Position numbers and translations under genes: made by a program | Notes under the pieces: model-generated | Databases searched by the model: none | The model's input: only the letters and a program-made list of their open reading frames with translations | What the model was told of the DNA's origin: nothing | DNA from: JAQUPP01 sp041649955 | GTDB lineage: Bacteria; Patescibacteriota; Patescibacteriia; UBA2591; JAQUPP01 | NCBI GenBank assembly: GCA_041649955.1 | Contig: JBAZMD010000001.1 | Span: 1-64,000 of the forward strand | DNA: 64,000 nt | Direction of reading: 5' to 3' | In this document: positions 1-8,579 of the stretch, piece by piece | Numbering within the stretch: the first letter of the stretch is position 1 | Layout of the letters: each line of letters starts with the position of its first letter

Positions 1-887
1 ATATTGCTTCCGAGCACGGCGGTTATTCTGTTTTTGCCGGCGTTGGTGAACGTACGCGCGAAGGCAATGATTTGTATAATGAATTTAAAGAAAGCGGCGT
101 TATTGATAAAGTTTCAATGGTTTTCGGTCAAATGAATGAACCACCCGGATCCCGTGCTCGCGTAGCTTTATCCGGTCTTTCCATTGCTGAATATTTTCGC
201 GACGAACAAAATCAAGACGTATTATTTTTTGTTGATAATATTTTTCGTTTCACTCAAGCCGGTTCTGAAGTATCCGCTTTATTGGGCAGAATGCCGAGTG
301 CTGTTGGTTATCAACCGACTTTGGCGACTGAAATGGGAGAACTTCAAGAAAGAATCGCTTCCACAAAAAACGGTTCAATTACTTCAATTCAAGCGGTTTA
401 CGTGCCGGCCGACGATTTAACCGATCCGGCTCCGGCCACCACGTTTACTCATCTTGATTCAACCGTGGTTTTATCCCGTTCTTTATCGGAATTGGGAATT
501 TATCCGGCTGTTGATCCTCTTGATTCTTCTTCAATTATTTTGGATCCGAAAATTGTCGGAGCAACGCATTATGAAGTCGCCCGCGGCGTGCAGAAAATTT
601 TGCAGCGCTATCGCGATTTGCAGGATATTATCGCCATTTTGGGCATGGAAGAATTATCCAATGAAGATAAATTAATAGTTTCTCGGGCCAGAAAAGTCCA
701 GAGATTCTTATCTCAGCCTTGTTTCGTGGCTGAAACTTTCACCGGCCATCCGGGCAAATACGTCAAATTAGCCGATACGATCAGAAGTTTTAAAGAAATT
801 TTAGACGGCAAACATGACGACAAAACAGAAGGCGATTTTTATATGAAAGGCAGTATTGATGACGTCATTGCCAGTATTAAAAAATAA
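1..887 (+). CDS. atpD: F1F0 ATP synthase subunit beta (partial, 5' end outside window)
   Basis: Catalytic beta subunit of the F1 sector, which makes ATP from the ion gradient. The reading frame is open from base 3 and begins inside the protein with the conserved stretch GGYSVFAGVGERTREGNDLY, so the Walker A loop just upstream is outside the window. Visible family blocks are ALLGRMPSAVGYQPTLATEM, YVPADDLTDPAPATTFTHLD and the C-terminal helical domain with EELSNEDK and FTGHPGKYV. Six bases separate its stop from atpC, the usual end of the atp operon. No frameshift or missing motif is seen in the part present. Confidence 0.97.
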   Translation, partial: IASEHGGYSVFAGVGERTREGNDLYNEFKESGVIDKVSMVFGQMNEPPGSRARVALSGLSIAEYFRDEQNQDVLFFVDNIFRFTQAGSEVSALLGRMPSAVGYQPTLATEMGELQERIASTKNGSITSIQAVYVPADDLTDPAPATTFTHLDSTVVLSRSLSELGIYPAVDPLDSSSIILDPKIVGATHYEVARGVQKILQRYRDLQDIIAILGMEELSNEDKLIVSRARKVQRFLSQPCFVAETFTGHPGKYVKLADTIRSFKEILDGKHDDKTEGDFYMKGSIDDVIASIKK

Positions 888-893
888 TTTTTT

Positions 894-1334
894 ATGCCAA
901 CTGATAAAAAAACAATTGAATTTGAAATTGTTACTCCGGAAAGAGTGGTTTTAAAAGAAGAAGTTCTTCAAGCTACAATTCCGACTCAATCGGGCGAAAT
1001 TACCATTTTGCCGGATCATATTCCGTTGGTTTCAATTTTGAATCCGGGCGTTATTGAACTTAAAAAAACAAGCGGAGAAAATGAAATTATTTCTGTTTCC
1101 GGCGGTTTCGTGGAAATCCTGAAAAATAAAATTGTTATTTTAGCTGATACCGCCGAATTGGCCATTGAGCTTGATGAACAGAGAATTGAAGAAGCCAGAA
1201 AAAGAGCGGAAGAAATGAAAAAAAGCAAAGATGTTGACGCAGTTCAATTTGCGGAAATCAGCAGCAAAATTGAAAAACAATTGGCTCGTTCCAAAGCGGC
1301 CAAAAGATGGCGCAATTTAAAAAATATTAAATAG
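894..1334 (+). CDS. atpC: F1F0 ATP synthase subunit epsilon
   Basis: Epsilon subunit of F1, which links the rotor to the catalytic head and can inhibit ATP hydrolysis. The 146-residue length is normal. The N-terminal beta sandwich is clear (FEIVTPERVVLKEEVLQATI, then GEITILPDHIPLVSIL), followed by the helical C-terminal part rich in Glu, Lys and Arg from about residue 85. It directly follows atpD and is the last gene of the operon, because a strong terminator palindrome lies 18 bases after the stop. Confidence 0.95.
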   Translation: MPTDKKTIEFEIVTPERVVLKEEVLQATIPTQSGEITILPDHIPLVSILNPGVIELKKTSGENEIISVSGGFVEILKNKIVILADTAELAIELDEQRIEEARKRAEEMKKSKDVDAVQFAEISSKIEKQLARSKAAKRWRNLKNIK

Positions 1335-1352
1335 ATCAAAGTTAAATCACTT

Positions 1353-1396
1353 AACACTACTTTTTCACGGCCGTGAAAAAGTAGTGTTTTATTTTT
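1353..1396 (+). terminator. Terminator of the atp operon
   Basis: Perfect inverted repeat: AACACTACTTTTTCACGG at 1353-1370 is followed without a spacer by its exact reverse complement at 1371-1388, then a T-rich run (TTTTATTTTTT). The 18-bp arms are unusually long for a simple terminator. Confidence 0.85.
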
Positions 1397-1432
1397 TCGC
1401 TTATCAACTTATTCGCTTATCAGCTTATTAAC
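1393..1432. repeat. Short CTTATC/CTTATT tandem words
   Basis: Degenerate repeats of CGCTTATCAACTTATT / CGCTTATCAGCTTATT between the atp terminator and the purC promoter. Similar words (CTTATTAGCTTATCTACTTA) occur before argS at 40620-40650, so this is a dispersed low-complexity repeat, not a gene. Confidence 0.5.
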
Positions 1433-1443
1433 TGAAAACGGGG

Positions 1444-1471
1444 TTGACATTTTTTGAAAATTTGATAAAAT
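1444..1471 (+). promoter_or_regulatory. Sigma70-type promoter of purC
   Basis: A -35 TTGACA at 1444-1449 and -10 TAAAAT at 1466-1471, with 16 bp between. The -35 is preceded by ACGGGG, the same junction (GGGG-TTGACA) seen at the ends of the palindromic elements elsewhere in the window. A strong ribosome binding site AAGGAGG at 1521-1527 precedes the ATG at 1532. Confidence 0.75.
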
Positions 1472-1531
1472 TTTTTTAGTACATCATTTACTCTAATAAA
1501 AGAGTAAATAAAAAAATAAAAAGGAGGAAAG

Positions 1532-2506
1532 ATGCCTAAAATTCCGCCAGCCGTAATGTGGAATCATACGCCACTGTTAGAGTCGGGTCTTAAACATTTA
1601 TTTACCGGCAAAGTAAGAGAGACCTACGAAATACCATCTAGACCGGACGTTTTGCTTATCGTCTCGACTGATCGTATTTCTATCTTTGATGTGATTATTA
1701 ATCAAACAGTCAAAGATAAAGGGGCAATATTAACTGCCTTAACTACCTTTTGGCTGCGTGAAATTATAACCGGAATAGTGCCTAATCATCTCATCGCTTT
1801 TGGCAAACAAGTTAATAATTTTTTACCAAAACCTTTATCGCCGGAAATTCTCAAGCGGGCAATGATAGTTAGACGACTTAATATGCTGCCATTTGAATTC
1901 ATAGCTCGCGGTTATTTGACTGGATCAGGATTAAAAGCTTACAACGAACAAAATCGCGTGGTTTGCGGTCATTTATTACCAGAAGGTCTTCATGACGGTT
2001 CAAGACTATCTCAACCCATCTGTACACCAACCACAAAATCTCAAGACGGCCATGATGAGCACGTAAATATCAGCCAAATTGACAGTGATATAGAAAAAAC
2101 GGTTTTAGATATTTATCGTTTTGCCCAGGGATTTGCCGAGGTGCGTAATATCATCATTGCTGATACCAAGTTTGAACTCGGACACGATTGTTTAAATAAC
2201 CGCCTAACACTGGGAGACGAAATTTTTACCCCGGATTCTTCTCGGTTTTGGTTAAAAGATGAATGGATAGAAGCTCGAACAGAAGGCAAATCGCCGCCGA
2301 GCGGTTTAGATAAACAACCGGTGCGAGAATGGGGCAAAGGAGTTTTTGATAAGATAAATCCGGAAAATCAAGCAGATCTTGATAAAGCATGGAATATTGT
2401 GATGCCATCTGAAGTCATTAAACAAACAACAGAAAGGTATCGTAATATTTTCAAACTGCTGACTCGGATGGAGCTTGAAGAATTCCAGCTTAAATATGGA
2501 ATCTAA
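1532..2506 (+). CDS. purC: Phosphoribosylaminoimidazole-succinocarboxamide synthase (SAICAR synthetase)
   Basis: Joins CAIR and aspartate using ATP in de novo purine synthesis. The 324-residue form resembles the longer SAICAR synthetases. Visible motifs are FTGKVRETYEI (nucleotide-binding start), STDRISIFDVI, the RRLNMLPFEFIARGYLTGSG block and the IADTKFELG block near residue 210. Start chosen because AAGGAGG lies five bases before the ATG. It has its own promoter and terminator and no purine-pathway neighbours here. Its codon choice looks less A/T-biased than nearby genes, which suggests a separately acquired or separately regulated cassette (inference). Confidence 0.95.
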   Translation: MPKIPPAVMWNHTPLLESGLKHLFTGKVRETYEIPSRPDVLLIVSTDRISIFDVIINQTVKDKGAILTALTTFWLREIITGIVPNHLIAFGKQVNNFLPKPLSPEILKRAMIVRRLNMLPFEFIARGYLTGSGLKAYNEQNRVVCGHLLPEGLHDGSRLSQPICTPTTKSQDGHDEHVNISQIDSDIEKTVLDIYRFAQGFAEVRNIIIADTKFELGHDCLNNRLTLGDEIFTPDSSRFWLKDEWIEARTEGKSPPSGLDKQPVREWGKGVFDKINPENQADLDKAWNIVMPSEVIKQTTERYRNIFKLLTRMELEEFQLKYGI

Positions 2507-2518
2507 TTTACAACAAAA

Positions 2519-2559
2519 GAGGGGGCTATACTAACAAGTATGCCCCCCTATTTTTTTTT
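2519..2559 (+). terminator. Terminator of purC
   Basis: GGGGGCTATAC, loop TAACAA, GTATGCCCCC with a one-base bulge, followed by nine T residues (2551-2559). Confidence 0.85.
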
Positions 2560-2561
2560 AT

Positions 2562-3032
2562 ATGGACAATTATATAAAAAACTATTATAATAGATTTATG
2601 AATACAAATAATCAATTTGAATTAATCCAATCCGAATTTAAATTGACGCAGCAGCAAATGGACAAATATGACACTCTTTTATATCAAATTAAAACTTGGG
2701 TTGTCACTATTTGGGTCGCTTTATCCAGCTGGTCATTTCAATCAAAAACAAAAGAAATTTTGATTTTGTCTATTTTCATCGTTTTAACTTTTTGGTTCTT
2801 GGACGCTTATAATAAAAATGTCAGACAGGACTATAAAAACAGGCGCGATGAAATCGCCAGCGCTCTAAAAATATATTTTCAAACCGATACTTTGCCGAAG
2901 AATTTTGTCTCTCCGGATTTACCCGAGCACAAAACAATTGAAACAATAAAACATTTATTTCGTCCCCATGTTTTCTTGCTTTATCTGCCTTTAATTATCA
3001 TTTCTTTGCTGATTTATTCTTTTGTTTTTTAA
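2562..3032 (+). CDS. Small membrane protein of unknown function
   Basis: I do not recognise this 156-residue protein. It has a hydrophilic N-terminal helix rich in Gln (residues 15-40), a hydrophobic pair at about 45-60 and 66-83 (ILILSIFIVLTFWFL), a basic stretch NKNVRQDYKNRRDE, and a last membrane segment at 135-156 (VFLLYLPLIIISLLIYSFVF). It is therefore probably an inner-membrane protein with three segments. An alternative start is the ATG at 2598. No Shine-Dalgarno is visible. It sits 24 bases before the acetyltransferase gene, probably co-transcribed with it. Confidence 0.7.
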   Translation: MDNYIKNYYNRFMNTNNQFELIQSEFKLTQQQMDKYDTLLYQIKTWVVTIWVALSSWSFQSKTKEILILSIFIVLTFWFLDAYNKNVRQDYKNRRDEIASALKIYFQTDTLPKNFVSPDLPEHKTIETIKHLFRPHVFLLYLPLIIISLLIYSFVF

Positions 3033-3055
3033 AATTTATCAATTGACAATTTTTT

Positions 3056-3574
3056 ATGGCAATTATTTATTCAAAAAAATTCATTTTAAGACCGCTCAAA
3101 AAAGGCGATGAGTTTTCTTTAACAAAAAATATCAATGATAAAATCATATCCAGAAATACAATGACAATTCGTTATCCTTATAAAATAAAGGATGCCCGCG
3201 CTTGGATTAACCAAAATTTAAAATCAGCCAAAAAGAAAAAGAAAACTAAAATTGTTTTTGTTATTGATATTGGCAATGAAGTTGTCGGCAGCATCGGATT
3301 GCATAAAATAGAAGGACATTGCACGGAATTGGGATATTGGTTGGGGAAAAAATATCGAGGACAAGGGATTATGACCGAGGCCGCGAAATTGGTTACAAAA
3401 TATGCTTTTTCTGAATTAGGATTAAAAAGAGTGTATGCCACTGTGTTTTTATTCAATAAACCTTCGGCAAGAGTTTTGGAAAAAGCAGGATTTAAATTTG
3501 AAGGAAAACTGATAAAAAATAAGAAAAAAGGCGGCAAATTCTTGGACAGCTTGCTTTACGCTAAAGTAAAATAA
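3056..3574 (+). CDS. GNAT-family N-acetyltransferase (RimJ/RimL-like)
   Basis: Transfers an acetyl group from acetyl-CoA, probably to an N-terminal amine of a protein or to a small amine. The 172 residues start with FILRPLKKGDEFSLTKNIND, typical of the RimJ/RimL branch, and contain the acetyl-CoA loop LGKKYRGQGIMTEA (about 102-115) and the family's NKPSARVLEKAGFKFEG near residue 140. It follows a small membrane protein with a 23-base gap. The substrate cannot be told from sequence. Confidence 0.9.
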   Translation: MAIIYSKKFILRPLKKGDEFSLTKNINDKIISRNTMTIRYPYKIKDARAWINQNLKSAKKKKKTKIVFVIDIGNEVVGSIGLHKIEGHCTELGYWLGKKYRGQGIMTEAAKLVTKYAFSELGLKRVYATVFLFNKPSARVLEKAGFKFEGKLIKNKKKGGKFLDSLLYAKVK

Positions 3575-3655
3575 TTAAAATTAAGAATTCAGTAATTTTC
3601 CACAGGCAGGCTATTGCATTTAATTTTTTTTATTTTACAATTAATTTACAATTTA

Positions 3656-3790
3656 TTAACTTATCAAGAGAGGCGCGGAGTTTCCGAGTAAATCGGAACG
3701 CGGGAACAAAACCCGATGATGCGTCCAGCAACCTTCCAGGAGCGATATCTCTGGAAAGGTGCTAAAGAACCCGAAAGGGAAGATAATGGT
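3656..3790 (+). promoter_or_regulatory. SAM-I (S-box) riboswitch upstream of metK
   Basis: Senses S-adenosylmethionine. The arrangement matches the SAM-I aptamer: P1 5' strand TTATC at 3661-3665 with AAGAGAGG following, a kink-turn type GGA/GATGA pair, the conserved CCAGCAACC, P3 formed by CCTTCCAG (3732-3739) and CTGGAAAGG (3751-3759), the conserved GGTGCTAAAG, P4 CCCGAAAGGG with a GNRA loop (3770-3779), then GATAA (3782-3786) closing P1. Placement in front of metK supports the assignment. A competing helix, CCCGAAAG (3770-3777) with CTTTCGGG (3804-3811), overlaps P4 and the 3' strand of P1 and may be the expression platform. Confidence 0.88.
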
Positions 3791-3844
3791 CAAATCTTTC
3801 ATTCTTTCGGGGATGAATTTTTTATTTATTATAATTAAAAATGT

Positions 3845-4828
3845 ATGATGCACAAAATTAAAACAGCCGAGAGCGTTGCCATCGGCCATCCGGACAAAGT
3901 CTGCGATCAAATCAGCGACGCAATTTTAGACGCATGTTTAAAGGTTGATCAGAATTCACGCGTAGCTATAGAAACTATGGGCGGACATGGTTGCGTTCAT
4001 ATTATGGGCGAAATAACCAGTCATGCCAATCCAAACTATGCTCTGATCGCGAAAAAAGTTTACAAAGATTGCGGATACAAAGACAAAGTTAAAGTTTTTG
4101 TTAATGTTGTAAAACAATCGCCGCAAATAAAAGCAGGAGTTGATGTTGGCGGCGCAGGAGATCAAGGAATAATGATAGGTTATGCATGTGATGAAACCAA
4201 AGAAATGATTCCTCTGGAAGTTTTAATGTCTCGTCAATTAATAAAAGCAATGGGCGCGTGCGATGGCAAAAGCCAAGTAACGCTTAATGGCAAAAAAATA
4301 GAAAAAATTATTACCAGTGTTTGCGGCGAAAAATACCCTAAAAAATTAATTAATTTACTGGCAAAGTGGGGGATTAAAGACGGAGACAAGCGTTGGCTTA
4401 AAAATCCGGCCGGAAAATGGACTTTTGGCGGATTTAAGGCCGATACCGGTTTGACCGGCCGAAAATTAATTGTTGATAATTACGGACCAAATATTTCAAT
4501 CGGCGGCGGAAGTTTTTCGGGAAAAGATGCCACAAAAGTTGACCGATCAGCCGCCTATATGGCGCGCAAAGTAGCCGTAGACTTGCTTAAAAAATACAAA
4601 GCTCAAAAAGTTTTTGTAAAATTGGCTTATGCCATAGGAGTGGCAAAACCGGTTATGGCAACAGCTGAATTATATTTTAAAAATAAACCAACAAAATTTA
4701 TATCGCACATTGAAGGATATGATTTAACGCCGGCGGGAATTATTAAATATTTAGATTTGCAAAAACCGATTTTTAGGGAGACGGCCAAATACGGACATTT
4801 TGGCAATGGATTTAAATGGGACATTTAA
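3845..4828 (+). CDS. metK: S-adenosylmethionine synthetase (short form)
   Basis: Makes S-adenosylmethionine from ATP and methionine, the methyl donor used by the MiaB-type and radical SAM enzymes in this window. Conserved blocks are ESVAIGHPDKVCDQISDAIL, GGAGDQGIMIGYACDET, DGKSQVTL, the phosphate loop GGGSFSGKDATKVDRSAAY, and YAIGVAKP. At 327 residues it is about 60 shorter than typical bacterial MetK, with the loss mainly in the central domain between DGKSQVT and NPAGKWTFGG. Start could also be the ATG at 3848. No Shine-Dalgarno is visible, and control appears to come from the riboswitch upstream. Confidence 0.95.
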   Translation: MMHKIKTAESVAIGHPDKVCDQISDAILDACLKVDQNSRVAIETMGGHGCVHIMGEITSHANPNYALIAKKVYKDCGYKDKVKVFVNVVKQSPQIKAGVDVGGAGDQGIMIGYACDETKEMIPLEVLMSRQLIKAMGACDGKSQVTLNGKKIEKIITSVCGEKYPKKLINLLAKWGIKDGDKRWLKNPAGKWTFGGFKADTGLTGRKLIVDNYGPNISIGGGSFSGKDATKVDRSAAYMARKVAVDLLKKYKAQKVFVKLAYAIGVAKPVMATAELYFKNKPTKFISHIEGYDLTPAGIIKYLDLQKPIFRETAKYGHFGNGFKWDI

Positions 4829-4847
4829 TTTCTCAGTTAAATAAAAT

Positions 4848-4877
4848 AAAAAAGCCTGCTTCTAAGCAGGCTTTTTT
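4848..4877. terminator. Bidirectional terminator between metK and the ZIP transporter
   Basis: AAAAAAGCCTGCTT, loop, AAGCAGGCTTTTTT. A-run on one side and T-run on the other suit termination of both convergent genes. Confidence 0.9.
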
Positions 4878-4886
4878 ATAATTTTT

Positions 4887-5612
4887 TTAAATTAATTGAG
4901 TAATAATAAAAATAAATAAAACACCCAGACAAGTCAGACAAATTAATTTAGGAGAGCTGTGCTTGCTGTGCGCTTCGGGTAAAATGTCGCTGGCGCCGAT
5001 ATACAATAAAAATCCGGCGAAAAATCCCAAATACCAAATTAAAAAGTGCGGAGGAATAATAAATAAAAATGTTGAAAACACTCCCAATACCGGAGCCAAA
5101 GCATCAAAGAATAAAAACATCTTTGATTTTTTCATATTATTTTTATGGGCCAGCATAAAAGTAATGGTATTCATTCCATCGGTAAAATCATGTGAAATAA
5201 CGGCAATGGCCACCAATAAACCAACTGCTTGATTAACTTGAAACGCAAAACCAATGCTGATTCCGTCCATAAAACTGTGTCCTATCAAAGCCAGGGCTGA
5301 AAATACGCCGACTTGCGGATGTTTGTGTTCGGCATAATCAGTTTCGTGCGTATGATGAATTAAAATTGTTTTTTCCAAAATATGGAATAAAAGAAAACCG
5401 ATTACCAGGGCAATCATCGGTTCAATCGGGGGATATTTATTAACACCGACTTCTGTCATAATTTCCGGCAAAATATCAAAAGCCACCACGCCCAGCAATA
5501 CGCCGGCGGTAAATCCCATTATCAAATGAAGGCGATTTTTAAATTTAATAGCCAATAACCCGCCGCTTAAAGTGGAAACAAAAGTAATAATGGCTAAAAT
5601 AACGATTTCCAT
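4887..5612 (-). CDS. ZIP-family divalent metal transporter
   Basis: Moves zinc or another divalent metal across the cytoplasmic membrane. The 241 residues contain about eight hydrophobic segments. The metal-binding helices are visible as ALALIGHSFMDGISIGFAF (segment 4) and VISHDFTDGMNTITFML (segment 5), with the family's His, Asp and Glu pattern. A His-rich loop HHTHETDYAEHKH lies near residues 90-102 between segments 3 and 4, as in many ZIP proteins. It is transcribed alone, convergent with metK and sharing its terminator. Confidence 0.93.
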   Translation of the reverse strand: MEIVILAIITFVSTLSGGLLAIKFKNRLHLIMGFTAGVLLGVVAFDILPEIMTEVGVNKYPPIEPMIALVIGFLLFHILEKTILIHHTHETDYAEHKHPQVGVFSALALIGHSFMDGISIGFAFQVNQAVGLLVAIAVISHDFTDGMNTITFMLAHKNNMKKSKMFLFFDALAPVLGVFSTFLFIIPPHFLIWYLGFFAGFLLYIGASDILPEAHSKHSSPKLICLTCLGVLFIFIITQLI

Positions 5613-5649
5613 ATAGGATTATATTATAACAAATTTACTTTTTTATCAA

Positions 5650-5678
5650 TAGACAATTTGCTAAAAAAATTGTATAAT
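5650..5678 (+). promoter_or_regulatory. Promoter of the DUF5671 gene
   Basis: TAGACA (5650-5655), 17 bp, TATAAT (5673-5678). The same TAGACA-17-TATAAT pair occurs before the P-type ATPase at 13938-13966. Confidence 0.7.
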
Positions 5679-5720
5679 ATTCTGTAGTAACACATCTTAA
5701 TTTAATAAAAAAATAAAATT

Positions 5721-6671
5721 ATGGAAAAAACCAACACCGCATATAACACGCCAAAAGATGTTTTTTTGCATCTTTTTAACATCATTATTTTTTATTTAAG
5801 CATTGTTAATTTTATTTTGCTCATAACCGAATATATCAGTGTTATTTTTCCCGATGCTCTCAGTTTTTATTATAACGGCATAACAAGGGCGATTCAAAGT
5901 TCCACTTCAATATTGATAATATCCATCCCTGTTTTCATATTAACTTCTTGGATGCTTGGAAAAGATCTTAAAAATAACCCTGAAAAAAGAGAAATGAAAT
6001 TGAGAAAATGGCTTCTTTATTTTACTCTTTTTATATCAGCCATGACTATTATTATAGATCTTATTGTTTTTATCAATAATTTTTTAAGCGGCGAGTTAAC
6101 CATTCAATTCTTTTTGAAAATTTTAATCGTGCTTTTGGTTGCCGCGGCCGTTTTTGGTTATTATATTTGGGATTTAAAAAGAAAAGACCCGGAAACATCT
6201 AAATTGCCGAAGATACTCGCATGGGTTATCTCCGGCGTGGTTTTAGCGAGTATTGTTTGGGGATTCTTTATTATTGGAACACCGGCTGTCCAACGAGATA
6301 GGAGATTTGATGAACAAAGAATCAGTAATCTTCAAGAAATTCAAGACCGAATTGTCAATTATTGGATGCAAAAAGAAAAATTACCGCAAACTCTTGGCGA
6401 ACTGGAAGACAGTATTTCCGGATTTGTTGTTCCCAAAGATCCCGAATCTGCTGCTTTATACGAATATAATATAACCAGCCCTCTTTCTTTTGAATTGTGC
6501 GCCAATTTTACAATTTCAAGCAAAGATCCAAAATCAATTTCTGTTAAACAAAAATCTTCTGTTTTATTAAGTCAGAGAGATCTTGTTCAACAAAATTGGA
6601 ATCACGAGACAGGACGAACTTGTTTTGCGAGAACAATTGATCCGGAATTGTATAAATTAAAAGTAAAATAA
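5721..6671 (+). CDS. DUF5671 membrane protein with an extracytoplasmic C-terminal domain
   Basis: Function unknown. Residues 10-150 match the DUF5671 pattern as I know it (TPKDVFLHLFNIIIFYLS, then a KNPEKREMKLRKWLLYFTLF-like loop and ELTIQFFLKILIVLLVAAAV), with four membrane segments, and a fifth segment at about 165-190. The last 115 residues are soluble and begin RRFDEQRISNLQEIQDRIVN, resembling the minor-pilin-like soluble domains seen behind such anchors. The strong promoter and lack of Shine-Dalgarno are typical of the surrounding genes. The Pif1-like helicase follows after 15 bases. Confidence 0.75.
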   Translation: MEKTNTAYNTPKDVFLHLFNIIIFYLSIVNFILLITEYISVIFPDALSFYYNGITRAIQSSTSILIISIPVFILTSWMLGKDLKNNPEKREMKLRKWLLYFTLFISAMTIIIDLIVFINNFLSGELTIQFFLKILIVLLVAAAVFGYYIWDLKRKDPETSKLPKILAWVISGVVLASIVWGFFIIGTPAVQRDRRFDEQRISNLQEIQDRIVNYWMQKEKLPQTLGELEDSISGFVVPKDPESAALYEYNITSPLSFELCANFTISSKDPKSISVKQKSSVLLSQRDLVQQNWNHETGRTCFARTIDPELYKLKVK

Positions 6672-6686
6672 AGTTATAATATTGTC

Positions 6687-8372
6687 ATGAATCAAGCTCA
6701 AGCGTTTTCAATACTTAAAGCCGGGGCAAATGTGTATTTGACCGGCGAACCCGGATCAGGAAAAACATATTTGGTAAATCAATATGTGGCGTATTTGCGC
6801 GAGAATGGAATTGAACCGGCAATTACGGCTTCCACGGGCATTGCCGCGACGCATATCGGCGGCATGACAATTCATTCCTGGTGCGGTATTGGAATTAAAA
6901 CCAAACTGGACAGGCATGATTTGAATAAAATCGCTTCAACCAAATATATTGAAAAACGCGTCCGACAAACCAAAGTTCTTATTATTGACGAAGTATCAAT
7001 GCTCCCGCCCGAGACAATTACCATGATTGATTTGGTTTGCCGCGAAGTCAAGCAAAATTCAGAACCGTTTGGCGGTATCATAGTAATTTTTGTCGGAGAT
7101 TTTTTTCAACTCCCGCCGATTATCAAGATAAAAAATGAAAATAATTCACAAAATTCTTTACTCGGAAATAAATCAGCTCATTTTGCTTACGATTCTCCGT
7201 CATGGGAAAGAGCGAATTTGGCTGTTTGTTATCTTAATGAGCAATACCGCCAAGAAGATGATAATTTTCTTTCCATACTTTCTTCAATCAGGCGAAACTC
7301 GTTTCAAAGCAATCATTTATGCCATCTTGAAACGAGAAAAATTGAATACCATTTAACGCCGAATAATATACCGAAACTTTTTACGCACAATATTGACGTA
7401 GATCGCATTAATAATGAAATGTTGGCCGACCTCAAAGGCGAATTAAAAAAATTTAACATGCTTTTGCAAGGCCATGATATTTTTACCGCTTCTCTAAAAA
7501 AGGGCTGTCTTTCGCCGGAAACGCTTTGTTTAAAAATCGGCGCGACAGTAATGTTTACGAAAAATAATCCCGTTAAAGGATTTGTAAACGGCACTCTCGG
7601 CATAGTTGAAGAATTTAATCAAACACTCGGCAATCCGATTGTTAAAACGCGAGATGGAAGAAAAATCAAAGTTGAACCCATGGATTGGACAATAGAAGAA
7701 AATGGCAGCGTGCGCGGCCGAATTACGCAGCTGCCGCTTCGTCTTGCCTGGGCGATTACCGTGCATAAAAGCCAAGGGATGACCTTGGATGAGGCAGTAA
7801 TGGATTTATCCGATGTCTTTGAATTCGGACAAGGCTATGTCGCGCTCTCGCGGATAAGAAAACTTTCCGGACTTTATTTGCTTGGCTGGAATGAACGCGC
7901 TTTTCAAGTGCATCCGGAAATTCTCGCCAAAGATGAATTATTCAGATCATTGTCGGAACAAATTGAAATAGAATTTGCCAAAATTCCGCCTACTGAACTT
8001 GAAAAAATATATCAAAACTTCATCACTGTTTGCGGAGGGGAGTTAAAACAAAGAAAAAATAAAAAATGCAATACGCGCGATGAAACTCTCGTTTTATGGA
8101 ATCAAGAAAAAACTGTTTCTCAAATCGCCAAAACGCGCGGACTGAAAGAAGAAACAATCCTAAACCATCTTGAAAAACTTGTTTTAAGTGGTAAAATTAA
8201 TGCGGCGGATATCTCTCGTCTTATTACGCCCTCGCTTTCTTGCGCCCTTGCTGAAATTTATGCCGCGTTTTGCGAGCTTAAAACTAAATCGCTTCTGCCG
8301 GTTTTTAAAAAATTTAAAGGTGCGTATTCATATAATGAATTGCGAATCGTCAGAATGATGTTAAAAGAATAA
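6687..8372 (+). CDS. Pif1/RecD-like DNA helicase with C-terminal helix-turn-helix domain
   Basis: Superfamily 1B 5'-3' helicase, probably used in replication or repair at structured DNA. Walker A is GEPGSGKT at residues 20-27, followed by ITASTGIAATHIGGMTIHSW (motif Ia); Walker B is VLIIDEVSML near residue 100; FVGDFFQLPPI is motif III; LRLAWAITVHKSQGMTLDEA and FGQGYVALSRIRKLSGLYLL are motifs V and VI. Residues 470-560 form a helix-turn-helix module (VSQIAKTRGLKEETILNHLEKL) of the type attached to RecQ and YpbB proteins. Length 561. The intact helicase core gives high confidence; the DNA substrate is not shown. Confidence 0.93.
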   Translation: MNQAQAFSILKAGANVYLTGEPGSGKTYLVNQYVAYLRENGIEPAITASTGIAATHIGGMTIHSWCGIGIKTKLDRHDLNKIASTKYIEKRVRQTKVLIIDEVSMLPPETITMIDLVCREVKQNSEPFGGIIVIFVGDFFQLPPIIKIKNENNSQNSLLGNKSAHFAYDSPSWERANLAVCYLNEQYRQEDDNFLSILSSIRRNSFQSNHLCHLETRKIEYHLTPNNIPKLFTHNIDVDRINNEMLADLKGELKKFNMLLQGHDIFTASLKKGCLSPETLCLKIGATVMFTKNNPVKGFVNGTLGIVEEFNQTLGNPIVKTRDGRKIKVEPMDWTIEENGSVRGRITQLPLRLAWAITVHKSQGMTLDEAVMDLSDVFEFGQGYVALSRIRKLSGLYLLGWNERAFQVHPEILAKDELFRSLSEQIEIEFAKIPPTELEKIYQNFITVCGGELKQRKNKKCNTRDETLVLWNQEKTVSQIAKTRGLKEETILNHLEKLVLSGKINAADISRLITPSLSCALAEIYAAFCELKTKSLLPVFKKFKGAYSYNELRIVRMMLKE

Positions 8373-8417
8373 AAGGTATTAAACTATTTTATATTTTAAA
8401 TAATTTAATATAAAAAT

Positions 8418-8576
8418 ATGGAAAAATATTTAGTGCCGCTCATTAGCGTTATCAGCTTAATGATTAATTTTATGTTTTATATGCAAATTCCTTGGTATGT
8501 TATATTAACGATATTATCGTCTATGATATTGTTAATGATAATATTACTATCTCTAAAAAAATGGGGAATTAAATAA
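8418..8576 (+). CDS. Small membrane protein, 52 aa
   Basis: A short open frame translating to MEKYLVPLISVISLMINFMF followed by a second hydrophobic run YVILTILSSMILLMIILLSL and the basic tail KKWGIK. Two membrane segments with a Lys-rich C-terminus fit a genuine small membrane protein. It ends four bases before the glycosyltransferase start (8580), suggesting translation in one operon. No family recognised. The support is placement and composition only. Confidence 0.55.
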   Translation: MEKYLVPLISVISLMINFMFYMQIPWYVILTILSSMILLMIILLSLKKWGIK

Positions 8577-8579
8577 TAT

